Assembly: GCA_017163975.1 (NCBI GenBank) | Contig: JAFFSR010000136.1 | Coordinates: forward strand, 7,499,501-7,563,500 | DNA length: 64,000 bases | Source of the DNA: Anastatus disparis | Taxonomy: Eukaryota; Arthropoda; Insecta; Hymenoptera; Eupelmidae | Reading direction: 5' to 3' | In this document: positions 39,514 through 52,500 of the stretch, piece by piece | How the letters are laid out: the number at the start of each line of letters is the position of its first letter | Numbering within the stretch: the first letter of the stretch is position 1 | Notes under the pieces: generated by a model | The model's input: only the letters and a program-made list of their open reading frames with translations | Told to the model about the DNA's origin: nothing | Databases searched by the model: none | Made by a program: the position numbers and the translations under genes

Positions 39514-39684
39514 CCCTGGAAGAAAATTGACCATATTGTAGGCATAATTGCTGGTCAACAAATGTTAAAATGGCACTTATCTAGAAATTCTAGAAATGAT
39601 ATAAAAAAAATTTCTAGATAAGTGTCATTTTAACATGCATTGACCGACAATTATGCTTAAGATATGGTCAATTTTCTTCCAGGG
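39514..39684. mobile_element. palindromic MITE, copy A
   Basis: Two 76-bp arms (39514-39589 and 39609-39684) are inverted copies with 9 mismatches counted by eye (about 88% identity), around a 19-bp centre. Ends are CCCTGGAAGAAAATTGACCA and its complement. Each arm also contains its own inner inverted repeat (TTGACC...GGTCAA), so the single strand can fold as a nested hairpin. A diverged relative of nearly the same length is at 62210-62382. TTAA-containing sequence lies near both sides but not directly adjacent, so the target duplication is uncertain. It is non-coding. Confidence 0.88.
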
Positions 39685-40189
39685 CTTTAAAATTTTTAAA
39701 TTTTATCATTCTAATGATAAATTTATTTATTATTTTGGTTTTATATTTTGGTATCCTTAAAAGAAAAACCATAGAAAATAAAAATTAATATTAATATTAG
39801 AAAATTTATCTTTGTACTGTTGATTCTATTTTCTTTGATTTTTCCAAATAAAAATTATACGTATTTATCATTTTGTCAGTCATCCTATTAACAATCCAAA
39901 CATGAAGAACTCCTATAAATAAAATGATACTTACATATATATATTTATTTTTAAATCTAATTAACAAGCTTTCTTCACACTACTCAAATATTAAATTCGT
40001 CTAAATTACAAACGCCAAAGAGTAATGTACTAATCGAGTTTGTTGCCCAAAAATATACTCATATACAGAAGAAAAAAAGTAATCCCCTCTTTTCTCTTTC
40101 CTTTACCTTATGACTTTGCCTTCATTATTATGCGACGCGCAAAGCTTTTCTCATAATCAAACCTCGTTTCTCACCTCTCGCCTGAAAGC

Positions 40190-40225
<36 letters not shown>

Positions 40226-43200
40226 GTATATACGAATTTCGGAAGTAAGCATACATGTATGTACATGTGGGTGTATATGGGTATGAGTGTGTGAGATATG
40301 CGCGTGACGAGCATTGGTCAGGATTGCTTTTGCGCCCATCCTTCATTTATATTTTTGCTGATTGCCGTTATTTCTTCCGATTCATTAAGCTTATAGGCTT
40401 GGTTAGATGCGTTATATATAGATACATATATATATGTACATGCTAGATGTGCGTGTAAGTCATACTTGTCTTATCGTCGACAAGCAACGTTTGCGCATTT
40501 CTTTGCTCCCTTTTAATTTTCTGTCTTCGGTATAGTGTGCTGTGTGCTTTTTTTTGGAGCAAAAAAAAGAGGTCGAAATCTGGAAGGTAAAGATGTGCAG
40601 CAGCACTGTATAAGTGAAACTATGGAAGAAATCGAGCGGCTTAATTGTTAAGAAGTTATAAAAGGTTATAACGTTCGGCAAACTACGGAGACAATGGAAT
40701 TAATGACGACGAAGAGATATACCTAAAAGCTTAAAAGGGAAGTCGTGAAAAACGATAAGGATGCACGATTTCAGGAAATTTAAGAGTTTTTTTCTCTTCT
40801 CTCTCATATAGTTGGACATATCATATACTTGGTTAATTGATGTTGCTTTTAAAGAACTTTGTTTTACAATAATCGATTATGAAATGTTAGTATTTCAAAA
40901 CAAATAACATTTTTTCCATCATATTTCGCCTTTGCTATATCGAAAATAAAATAGAGAAAAGTTATGGAATTATATTTCAGTGATAATGAATATAATATTA
41001 TGAATTTTAGAAAATTAAAAACAAGGTAGTTTGGCAAGTGATAAAAATCACAAATGTTATATTATTATAATATTAAGACTATATTTTCGATAATATGGAA
41101 GCAACGAAAGTACTATGATAAAATTTAAATATTAACATTAAAATAGACCACTACGTTGAAGGTGCTTATAAATTTTCCATAATTCAATCTTTCAAAGACT
41201 GACTCTATAATTAACAAAATAACATGAATACGCTATGCTTATATGGAACTATAGCGAAAAATTTTAAAGTCAAAAAAGCCTATAACCCAATTCTTCGGTA
41301 GTTCTTTTTTTTGCTTTATCCTTTTTCTAGCTTATGCAAGCAATTTCAACGTCACTTTTTTGTCTGCAACCGGGAGAGAAAAATTTTGCTCGAAGACCTT
41401 CGCCCTTGACATTTATTACCGTTTCATCTAAGTATAGGCCGAAAAATATGATTTGTACATAGCTAACGCTTCTATAAGTATAGACCACTGGACATGATTT
41501 GTATAAGTCCTAAGCAACTGGAGTAGCAACAACAGCAGCAGCAGGTCCTAAACGATTTACAAAAATAAAAAAAAAATAAGAAACTGATGTTCGCGGTCGC
41601 TTAACAATTCTTTTTATTTTATTTTCCAAAAAAAGAGGTAACATAGTTCGGTGGGTCACCGCTATAAGGATTTCTGTATACCTTAATTGGTAAAACACTG
41701 TAGCGGCAAATTGTTGTTAGATCTTTCTTTTTATTTTAAATTTTGTTTCGGAGGAAACCATTTTTCACCTACGATAATAGCAGTTATCCTTTCCTTTCGA
41801 TAGCCAAAGGCTATTATCATTTAACGCCCTTTTATGAAATGATTCTTAAATGTTGGAATGTTTTGTTTGAAACCTTTTGATGTATTGGGTTATATGTATA
41901 TACATACCTGTATTAAATTCCATTAATTTATGCTTGTGCTAACGTTGATTTCGAATTTTTGCTAAAGGAGCAATTATCGTGGTGGAAGCTAAGAATCACA
42001 ATAAAAGTATTTTTCTATCCATCATCTTTTTAAATATTATATTGCACTGCTGTGCATTTCAAAGCCCTAGAGGAAATTTTTTAGTGTTATTAGAAATCCA
42101 TTTAGAATGTTGATAATAATTTTAAAATTACAATGCTCGATTTGTATTAATTTGCGAATCCTCGAATTTTTAATTAAACTTAAGTTTGAAAAATTTATCC
42201 TTCGTATATTATTAAAAAAATAGCTTTGTAATTGAATAAGTTAAGACAATACAAATTGATGTTGGAGTTTATAAGAAAAATACCCGTATATTACCACATG
42301 AAGTTCAGATCTCTCGAATCTTATATGAATCGTTAACTTTTTTTTACTTTCAATTCATTCTCTTTTAATCCGCTTTTGCATGAAAATTATATCAACGCAT
42401 GTAACAACTGGACAATTATAATAAAAATAAAATTGACAATGATGAGCCGTACATTGGAATTGCAAATGTGATAATTTAATAAAAGGTTTTAAAAAGTCAA
42501 AACTCCCCGAGACGAAGTATCATGCGGGCATAATAACGTTGAAACGTTTCCACATAAAAGTCAGATGTATAAATAGCTATTAAGCGAGTTTTCAAAAGAG
42601 AATAAAATACAGTTGACTTTTATAAAATGAATCGATGGCCCGTCAATTAATTAAACTTGTCTTATTAATGCAAATTTAAAGTATATAAGCAAAGCTGGCG
42701 TGCGACAGTTACATATGTTACGTTTGAAAAACTTGGCGCCGTCACGATATATACGCGTCGTGTATGTATATATATACTCGTTTGATTTGTGCATTTAAAT
42801 TAAGCTCCAGTTTATATTTGTTACAGGATATGCAGAAACCCTGTGGATATACCAATGGTTTATGTATTCAGAATTAAATAAAATTTAAAAAGAAAAAAAA
42901 GCAAATAAGACGAGCGAAGAGTTATACTCTTCGAAAGATTGAGTACTGTTACATGAAGTAAAACAGTTGATATTGACATTTTTAAGAAATGGTTACATGC
43001 TTAAATTAAAATGCATGTTGAATAAAAATTAAGAACTTTTTTTTCATTAACAAAAAGAAATGAAAGTTAATAAGGATGAATATTTATATATGTATCAATT
43101 TTTTTTTAATTCATAAAGTACGTTGAGTATAGCGTTCATAGTTGTATAAAAATAATTCAAAATAAAATTTCTATCTATTCATGTTATTGAACTCACAGTA

Positions 43201-45000
43201 AGCCAAAACTAGTTTGTTTGTATTAATAATAAAAGAAAAAATTAAAATTAATAATAATCATTTCTCGCTATACGACATTGATAATAATTATGATGAAAAG
43301 GCGAGAGCAGCGTATACAAAGTTACTATTGATAATTGTGGGAACATCCGTAATATTTATAAATTTATAAAGAAAAGAAACGACAAAAAAATTAAAATGAC
43401 ATAAATGTAATAACTTGAAAAAAATGACACTTTTCACACGATAAAAGAAGCTCACGGAATCAATAATAGCTTTCCAGAATATCAAAAAAAAATAAGAATG
43501 AAAAAAAAGAACTCGAGTGCGTAAAATATTAAATCTTAAACTTAGCCTATTAAAATATTTTTCCCAAGCAAATAACACCACGAGTTCTTAATAATTTATC
43601 CTTTATTTTTTTCCTTTCTTTATTTTGTTCAAGTAATAAGATAAACATAAGTAATGCCTACGTCTTTCAGTAATAATCGCAAACGCCGCTATGCAGGAAG
43701 TGAAATATTCTATCTTTTCTATTTTTTAAATTTTTATTTTTTCCAGCACGGTTATATAATTAAATCTCGATGAGATCAGAGCTTACTGCCTTGAAATGTC
43801 GCTCTTACTCGAAGACGAAGAAGAAGAAGAAGATGTCCTAACACCAGCTGCAATAAGCGCGAGGCGTCTATATAAGTCGGTATTCTTTAATTGGAAAGGA
43901 TAGTAAAGAGGCGTGACTTTAAATGACGACGCAACTGAATGAATTCTCTATATAGATATATTACATGAATATAGAAGTTTACTTACTGCGAGTGTCTACT
44001 GTTTTTAATGATGATAAAAATCTCGCAGATGCTAGATTGATATCTTATGGCATATTTCAATGTCTATATAATTTTCAAACAAAATGCTATATCAAAAGGG
44101 AATTTGCGTTATTATGAAATCGATTCTTTCTTTACACGATGTAGATTTTAATTTAATTAGGTTAATATTTATTGACTAATTTAATGTTATCTGTACGCTT
44201 GATAAATTTTGATTAATAAAGCGAATTACTTTCTGATAAAAGTGAATAAAAATTGTTTTAGTTTTTATCTACTGTATAATGCTTCTCCAAAATTTCTCTG
44301 AATTTTAGTAGAGGTCAATGACTGAAACATACTAAAGTAGTGAATTTGTAATTTTGCCGACCACGGTTTGATTCATGTTCTCAATATTTTTAATTTATCG
44401 TCTCGGCCATATACTGATATCGCGAGAAATCATATCTTAAAGGTGTTATCGCATATACGTAAAAACGTTAAATTAGCTAATTAATTTATAATGAATAAAT
44501 AAGAAATAACTAAAATATTTGCTAATTATTTTAAACAGTATTATATTTTAATTTGATAAAAATTGTTTATTAATTTTACAAATGACGATCAATATTATTT
44601 TTAATTACCTATTTATCAATAGTCTGTAGTGCATCTTTTAATTAATTCAATAAGCTTTAGTTTTATTTTATTATATTTTTAGTTTATAATATATTTAATT
44701 GTTTCATAAAATATTTCTAGTTTGAATCTTATTCATCAATCGAATATTATAAATAGTGTTTTGAAAAATTAAATAAAAAGATCTTTATCTAATAAATGCT
44801 CATCAATCTATTTAAAAATAAATACTATTCAAGAGATTATTAAACGATTAGTTATTAAAAAAACGTATTCCATCCCAAAGTATAGCCTTTGCCGATCCTT
44901 ATAATAAAATAAAATCTTATATTCAAATTCATCGTGAACCTGATTATTTTTTTTTTCTTGCACGAAGGTCAGAGGCAAGTTTAAAATAAAGATAAATAAA
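39685..45000. other. AT-rich gene-free stretch with a TA repeat
   Basis: Includes (TA)n at 40193-40223 within a GC-richer patch at about 40.1-40.5 kb and a 9-bp hairpin GATAATAGC/GCTATTATC near 41776-41819. Frames of 60-97 codons on both strands have no recognisable domain; those at 40128-40446 run through the TA/CA repeat. I see no gene or RNA. Confidence 0.5.
40193..40223. repeat. (TA)n microsatellite
   Basis: About 15 TA units, then TCTGTATATACG. Confidence 0.92.
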
Positions 45001-45383
45001 ATACGAGGTCGTAAGGGAAGAAAGATCGAATGAAGAAGAAGAAAATAAAAAAGACGAAGAAGCAAGAAGGAAGAAGAAGAGAAAGGAGGAGGAGGAGGTG
45101 GAGAAGAAAGAAGAAGGAAGATGCAGTAGACAAGTATATATAAAGAAGATAGAGGGTGGACTGATCACATTGCAGAAGGCATATATACATCCTGAAGAAG
45201 GTAGGCTTTTCAACTCTGCTTACGTTAGCTGCCGTTGATTCAGGATTCCCTTCTTCTACACGCGCCTTTTTCGATCCGATGATCCCACTTATTAAGTGGA
45301 GACCTCTCTTTCTCTCTCTTCTCTTTCAGTGGAATAGGAACTGGGCACAAGCATACAGTCACTTAGATATTATAAGGCCCCCA

Positions 45384-45421
<38 letters not shown>

Positions 45422-45960
45422 ATAAGAACGCACACGCGCGTTCTCACTGCTATAAGAAATAAAAAGAAGAAGAAAGAAGAATAAAAAAAAAGAAGAAAGA
45501 AAAAGAAGATACGAGTGAGATAGGTGGGTTATATGAACTCGACCGATCCACAAACCGCTATTATTTATATTAAGTTTAATGCAACTACGTGACTGAATCC
45601 TCTCTCTTTCTATATATATAGACTCTTTGCTTGTGAAGCGAATGAACGCAAGCAAGCGCGCGCGCCCGCGCATCGCAGACCTGTATCATTAGTATACACC
45701 TATTATTGCATTACTCTCATATATATACGGCTGTATATATATACCCTATCTATACACACGTATATATATATAAAGACAAGGGCCAGGTTGCAGCCGCGCG
45801 CAAGAAAATACGCGCTCTCGCGCGCGCGTGTTGATATTGCGTTCTAAAGACTAAGAGAGAGAATATGATGAGCGTATATATATACACGAAGAGATGACCC
45901 TTAAGAATACCAGGGGTGGTAGATACGCCAAACAACGTTGAGAACATTGTAATAAGAATG
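45001..45960. other. cluster of sequences prone to non-B DNA
   Basis: Within 1 kb there is a purine-rich GAA/GGA tract (45032-45121, few interruptions), TC runs (about 45303-45328), 34 bases of (TA)n (45386-45419), a second purine tract (about 45459-45513), CG alternation (45656-45671 and 45818-45830) and several TATATA runs. Minus-strand frames of up to 104 codons here are Ser/Leu/Phe-rich translations of the purine tracts. No gene is recognisable. Confidence 0.7.
45386..45419. repeat. (TA)n microsatellite
   Basis: Seventeen TA units, the longest in the window, ending in CCATAAG. Confidence 0.93.
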
Positions 45961-48900
45961 TTAGTTCCGTCCTCTCTTACTTATCCTTATACTCTTTCTC
46001 TTTTGAATTTGCTACTTTTCTTATCCTTTACCTTACCTCATATTCTTCATTCGGCGGACGTCTTATGGTTATTCACATTATAAGACATTGGCTTTATGGA
46101 GAAGAGAAGCTCATGTGAATATTGCCTGATGAAAAGTGGATCTTGAGAGAGAGGGAGAATGTTTATCTTGACATTGTACAAAGAGGCGTGTTACATATGC
46201 TCTGAGAACTTGTATGGAGAGAAAATTGAGCAACTTGTTTAGTTTTTTAGGATAATCAAGATTTCTTAAACGTTCTTATATTTCAAAAATATAAGTTGAG
46301 AAAATTATCGGACATGATTATTGTTCTTGTTAAAATAAAGTTTCACGATATTCATCAAGCGTCCTTACAAAATTGTTGATAAATTTATGATCGATTGTTT
46401 TTTAAACTAGTTAATTTAAAGATGAAAATTTGGTGAATAACTTTTTTCAATATTTTATATTCAAATAGAACAAATCATATTTACATAAAATTTATCAGTG
46501 CTAAGAAATCTAAAGATTTTAAAAAATAGAAATATTTTATAAAGTTAAACAATTTGCAAGACAAAGCCTTGTAAAAGTAAAAATTATTGTTACAAGGTTT
46601 TCGTTAATAATTTCATAAGAAATACTCAAATTATGTAAAATTTTCTTCTTTATAAATCCAAAAGACTGGATTTTTAAAATTGAACTGGCTATTTATAAAT
46701 TGATCCGAATAAAAAGCCATTTTTAGCATAAGTTATTTTTCATATTGTAACAATTACATCGTGTTATACATTAAATTATGCTCCTATGTTTGGTATTTTT
46801 GATATAAAAAATAACGTTTTTTTTTGTAGTTACGAAATTTATCAAATTAACGTAGTATACCCTTTATTAAATGCCGAGATAGTTTGTCCTTCAAGAATTC
46901 AAAGCAATTTTCAAATTAATTTTAATAAAAATTTTCAAAATAATAGTATGAAATATCAGTGTAATATAAATAAAAAGTAAAAAATAATATTACATTAATA
47001 AAAATAGATGTTTCTATCAGAATGTTTTATTAAGCAAAATTTTCACAGTAATCCAGCATAGTTTTGAAGAAAATTTTCTTCTCGTTAACATAAGCTCACG
47101 TATCTTCGAAGATTGCACGTTCGAGATGCATTTGATGATTAAGCGCGCGTATATACGCTAGCTTAAAAAGTTAACCTGATGTGTTGTACACAAGTTGGTA
47201 CTTATGGCAATAAGGTGTAAACGACTTTGAGAGAAAATAAAAAGAGATAGACTTTATCTTACACCTATAACTAATCATATTCACATAGGCCTTGTATGAA
47301 TCTTTATAGAAAGAAAGACGTATTCCAATATTTACGATATAACATGCGCTATATGATTACGAAAGATATTCTTGAAAAAAAATACATCGTTATTACATTT
47401 GTATGAAATTTCGATTTAATTAAATAATTTTTTTTATCAGCTTAATGGTCAATTTGTAGTAATGTGCTATCGTGTTATATGTATACAGATTTCTACGTAT
47501 TATGATATTAATATTATAATTTAATTTTTTTCTAAAGTTGAACAAATTTTAATTAATTTTGTTAAATTGAAAAGTTTACACTACAAATTAATCTACACAT
47601 TGATCAAATTACAAAATAATCAGAAAAATAATTCGTTTACATATTACCTTTTTTATGACTTTCAATTGCACTCAAGAAAAGCTTCAATAAATTCATCAAA
47701 AAATTGGCATTACAAAAACCAAGCCCACATGTCACAAAATATTAAAAGAAGCATATAAGCTATTAAAAAAGAATAGTGGCCCTTTGAATATTAGCAAGGA
47801 TAATCCACGCCAAGGAGATTAAAAAACGCGATCCGTTCACAAGATAAAAGCCACTTCGGAAACAAGTCCGTCCTTTAAGTAACTCGTGAGTAGCTACGGC
47901 TTGTATGTTTCATACATCAGTAGTAGTAGTAGTAGTAGTCGTGCTAGTAGTAGTAGTAGTAGTAGTAGTTGGTTAAAACTGTTTTCGAGTGAGATAGAAA
48001 GAGAAAGAATAAAAGGAGAAGTAAGGGCGTCCGAGTGATTATAGGGGTGGCGCTTGGAGGCCTCTCGAATGATTTACATCGTGGGCACTCGTTTCAAGCT
48101 GGCGTCTAGTTCTAAATCTCTTCTCGCTTAAATATCGGCAAGTTATATCACAAACTCTTTATTTTTCTCTCTTTCTCTCTCTTATTTTTAGTTATGCCTA
48201 GACGCAAGCCCGTCCCTCTTGGCAAAACATTCAAATGTTCTAACATTCATAAATTCATCAGTATACACCAAAATTAGCGGCGACGGGACAACACACAACT
48301 GACTATGTTGTTTCGACTTCTCTTTTGTATATATAGATATATTGCCGTGTGTGTGGATATTGTATTGCTTTGGGAATGTTCTCAGGGAGTTTTGGGTTAA
48401 ACCTTCTTTGTATATTTTCTTTGGGGTTATTGGGTTTGGTTAGCGCTTTTTATCTTGTGGGTGTTGTATCGGTTTTTTGAATACTAAAGTAGGCGTTTGC
48501 AAATTTTGCGCGCCTATTGTATCATTAATTTATTTTCGGATTAGACATTTTTTTATCAAGTTTATAGTGTGCATTGAATTTGAATTATATAATACTTCAA
48601 ATATTGAACTAATATTTTCAATTATTAATGATTTTAATTCATATTTTTATTCAGTCAATCAATAAGTAAATAGGCAGTTAAGGAAATTTCCTACTCCTAA
48701 ACTATATACAAACTTTTTAAATTCATATTATTTGTATAAAATATTTCATATTTAATTTTATTTATTATATGCAATAAATATTTGCCAACGATAGTAATAA
48801 TAGAATATTTTATTTAAACAATATATTTATGAATTTAGCTGAATACATTGTTCAGTTACTAGACAGACTGATTGATCTTAAACTTTCTGTTCTGTGAAAT

Positions 48901-49370
48901 AATGTTCTAAGACGTACATTATTTTGTTCCCTTTATTTAAATTTTTTTTAATACTGCAATCCTGATATAATTCAATTAGTTTATAAATGCTTGGCTAAAA
49001 AGTATTTTTTATTATATTATAAAAAATAAATTGTCAACGAATTAAAACTTGTATAATTACGTTTATAAAATTTTATAACATTTATTTATTTTTTTTTATA
49101 TTTTGAAAATATTGACGATAAACTATGAGAACTATGAAAAATGTTTTTTACTTTATTTTCAAAATAAATTATTTAATTGAATAATATATAAATTTTTTTA
49201 ATTGCAAAAAATATAAAGGAAATTTTATAAAATTAAGGATAAGTAATCATTTTTGTATTCTGGTTGTAATTTTTAATATATTGATAATTATGTTAGGTAA
49301 GAAAAAAAGAATTGTTGATACGAAAACATTTACGGAACAAAAATGATTATATACAAACTTTTTTTTTTCT
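45961..49370. other. gene-free stretch with a TAG repeat
   Basis: AT-rich to 47.0 kb, then mixed. A GC-richer patch at about 47.87-48.40 kb carries the TAG repeat at 47919-47969. The short frames (62-64 codons) have no recognisable domain. Confidence 0.5.
47919..47969. repeat. (TAG)n trinucleotide repeat
   Basis: Two blocks of TAG units separated by TCGTGC. It has the same unit and a similar interrupted layout as the repeat at 20704-20766. Confidence 0.9.
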
Positions 49371-49564
49371 TATTTTATTTAACATTGCTGTATTTATGCT
49401 ATCATTGCGATACTAATTAGCAATGGAGGTCGTTTCAATGTGTTTATAAACAAAGCACGTATATTATACAGTGGTGCTTGTATTATTCGGCCGAGAGCGA
49501 GATTCGAACTCGAGCACCCGAGAATACGAATCCAACGCTCTACCGAGTGAGCCACTGACGATCT
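49371..49564 (-). mobile_element. tRNA-derived SINE, copy 8
   Basis: On the minus strand it begins GAGATCGTCAGTGGCTCA, with an A box TGGCTCACTCGG and a B box CTCGAGTTCGAATCTC. Both 3' stem arms have changed together: in plus-strand reading they are CATTGCT and AGCAATG instead of CGTCGCT and AGCGACG, so all seven pairs remain. The tail is GTTAAATAAAATAAG. A 62-codon plus frame at 49471-49659 is antisense SINE sequence and not a gene. Confidence 0.9.
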
Positions 49565-52500
49565 CAATCATTTACAATCTAAAGACAATAAAACTTAAAA
49601 GTCATCCAAAAAAACTCGATTTGATAATAACAAATAGTTTTATTATATTTATTTCATAAAAATAACATTAAAATGTAAAAAAATCAAGAAAATGAATTTT
49701 CAAAAATCATGAAACCAGTATTTATAAAAATGTAGTAATTAAAATAACAATACATGAATCAACTTTTATCTTTTGAAAAAAATAGAAAAAAAATGAGCCG
49801 TTATAGATAAAAATCGGTTAAACCGTTCTCAAGTTATGAATCCTTACATACACACAGCCTCATACACACATTATACATACATATACGACCGTACAAACAC
49901 GCGCAAAAAGTGTTCTAAAAATAGTACATTTCGATTTCCACAATATCAAAATATGTTTATACAATATTATATTTCTCTGTATGAAAGCAATATCATAATT
50001 CATATAATTAAAATTATGAAAAAAAATGTTCTTATCTTCTAAAAATAGTTTAACAAACGTGCCTTAGTCTATAAATTTAATGGAAACCTTTCTGAATAAG
50101 AAATTCGACCTTTTGTTAACCCTTATAGAAACGCGTAACAAGGATCAAATTGGACACTAATCGATTTATCGATATAAAGGTGGCAATTGCCTTTAGGGCA
50201 AAAAAAAAGAAACGAACTCTTAAGGCTAGTATATCCAGCAGCTAGGCTCTCTCTCTCTCTTTCTTTTGCTCTTATCTCAACTTGGCGCTCTTTATACGTT
50301 TAAACCGCGAAGCGATTTTATCCGTATATTTACCGTGGCGTCTAAGAAACGCGTTCTTCTACACATAGTATCTATAAGAAGAGAGGACGATAATGGACCA
50401 GATATATATAGTGGAAAAGAGCAAAAGCAAGAGTCTTTATATAGTATAAAAGTAAAAAAGAAAAGATCATTTTTTTTCTTTTTATTCGCGAACGAAAAAG
50501 ATTTTAGATTTTAGATTAGACTGTTCAGATGCGTAACGATGCTTATAGAGAATTTTACTTTTTTCTTTGCTATTTTCTTTTTGTTTTTTAGACGAAAAAT
50601 CGAAATAACTTAAGATTAAAGGCCGATCTATTGTCTTTTAAATTATAATCGATATATCGATACATGATCGGCCACTATAACCTATACCACCAGATGAATC
50701 TCGATTTTGTGATATGGCAAGTGTATATATAAGAAAAAAAAGAAAAATAAGAAACACGAGTGGGAAGAGGAAAAAGATGAGAGACTCGAGTTACGTTAAC
50801 TCAAAGGAAAATAAATGCTTTTTTTCTTCTTTTTTTTTTTTAAATTTTATCCTAAGAAAATGGTCTCAAACAGCTTAGTTTATATATGTGTATAGATGTA
50901 AGCTTCTTTTTCGAGGCCGCACCTTTCGGGCTCGTAAATATTTTTCACGCTACTGAAAGTACAATTATTAGTGCAAAGATTGGTTTTCCTTTATCGCGAC
51001 AGCTATCTTACTTGCGAATCATTCACACTTGGAAAATTAATACTTTCGTACCTAGGATTGATCGGTTTGGCAATAGTTTGCTGTATAAACGACGATGCTA
51101 GTTTTTAAGTTCAATAGCCAATCCTATAATAGAAACTATTTTTAGATATATTTTTTTTTCTTTAAATAAGATCTATTTAACAATGTAATTGGAACATTAA
51201 AAATTATGACTTATTTTTTTTTTTATTATTGTTGTAGTTTGGAGTTTATAACAATATAGTTTTTTTTTAAAATTAGTAATTGAACCACTTCTTGAATACA
51301 TATATATTTAGATTGGCACTTAAATTTTTGGGTTGCTTAATTGATTTAATAACATATCATTAAAATGATCATACTAAAATCTGTTTGATTTTTTGTTTCC
51401 AAATGTATAGCCAGTTTTGTATTTTTTGTTTGCAAAACTACACCTATAACATCATTTCTGTTATTATCCACAGGATGATTAATTGATTTTTCATTCAAAA
51501 TAGTTTGGTCTGTAAAGTAATTCAAACACATTTTGTATTTAATAATTGATGGTTTGCTGCTATCGCGTACTTGAAATTTTGTACATAAATACAATCGAAT
51601 TATATTTTGTTATTTTATTAGATACAAAATTTATTAATCCAAATGGAAAAATTTTTTAATAACATATCAGACTATCTAGTACCCTTTAAAAAATCTCTTC
51701 GACGTAATAATTCCAGACATCGTTACCAGACAAATATTTTAACGTTATACCTGAACGAATTAAAAAAAAGAAGAACCTATTGACCTTGATTATGCAGGCT
51801 TTCGGGCAATGGGTCGTAAACAATTTTCGAATACGAAGTTGACCTAATCGCACTATGTTTGAAAAAAGGCTATTCACTTATTTTTTTCTCTCTTTCTTTC
51901 TTTCTTACGCATATACATATATAAAAGGAGCCTAAGTTTCGCTAGACTATATGCGTAGAGAAGGAAAGAGGTTAGCCAAATTACAGCTTCCATGTCAGTT
52001 GGGGTGATTGATGTGCAGTCTTTTCTGCTCGCGGGATTTCTCTCTTGCCGTTTTCCTGGAAATTAAATAGCAAAAACAACGGAGTCGCGCATATAGTAGA
52101 CGCGTTCAAGTAATATTCTCTTATTCTTTCTTTTTTTAGCTTTTATTAGACACGCTTAAGTAGACGTTAATAACGTAAAAATTCAGATGGTTTATTCACT
52201 TTTTACGAGCTGAATTTTCATATTGCAAAACAGAATTGAGAACAAAAGAGCGCAGAAACGAAATTGTGTCTAAGACTCCTTTTTTTTTGGTTTTTGAATA
52301 TACTCAAGTCATAATTGGTTTATTGTTAAAACTGCTTAAAAAGCGAAGCTACTTTTTAACAAGTTTTTGTTTAAAAAGTATAATAGCCGCAAAAACTAAA
52401 AATTTCAGTGGAACCGATTATTTTGTCAAGTGTGAAAAGATGTAAAACCGTTTTATTATAAAGAGTAATTTTAATTGAACTTATTTTAAAAAATACAATA

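Noticed and set aside
39505..39690. TTAA target duplication for the nested-hairpin MITE
   Set aside because: TTAA-containing sequence is near both ends but separated from them by different distances, so it is not a clean duplication.
41776..41819. Possible microRNA precursor hairpin (GATAATAGC/GCTATTATC)
   Set aside because: Only nine base pairs with a large loop and poor inner pairing; no known mature microRNA sequence recognised.
42063..42085. CCCTAGAGGAAATTTTTTAG as a solo end of the CCCTGG-type MITE family
   Set aside because: Only the first few bases resemble the family ends and no partner inverted repeat was found nearby.
49471..49659. 62-codon frame over SINE copy 8
   Set aside because: It is the antisense strand of the SINE head and has no independent support.
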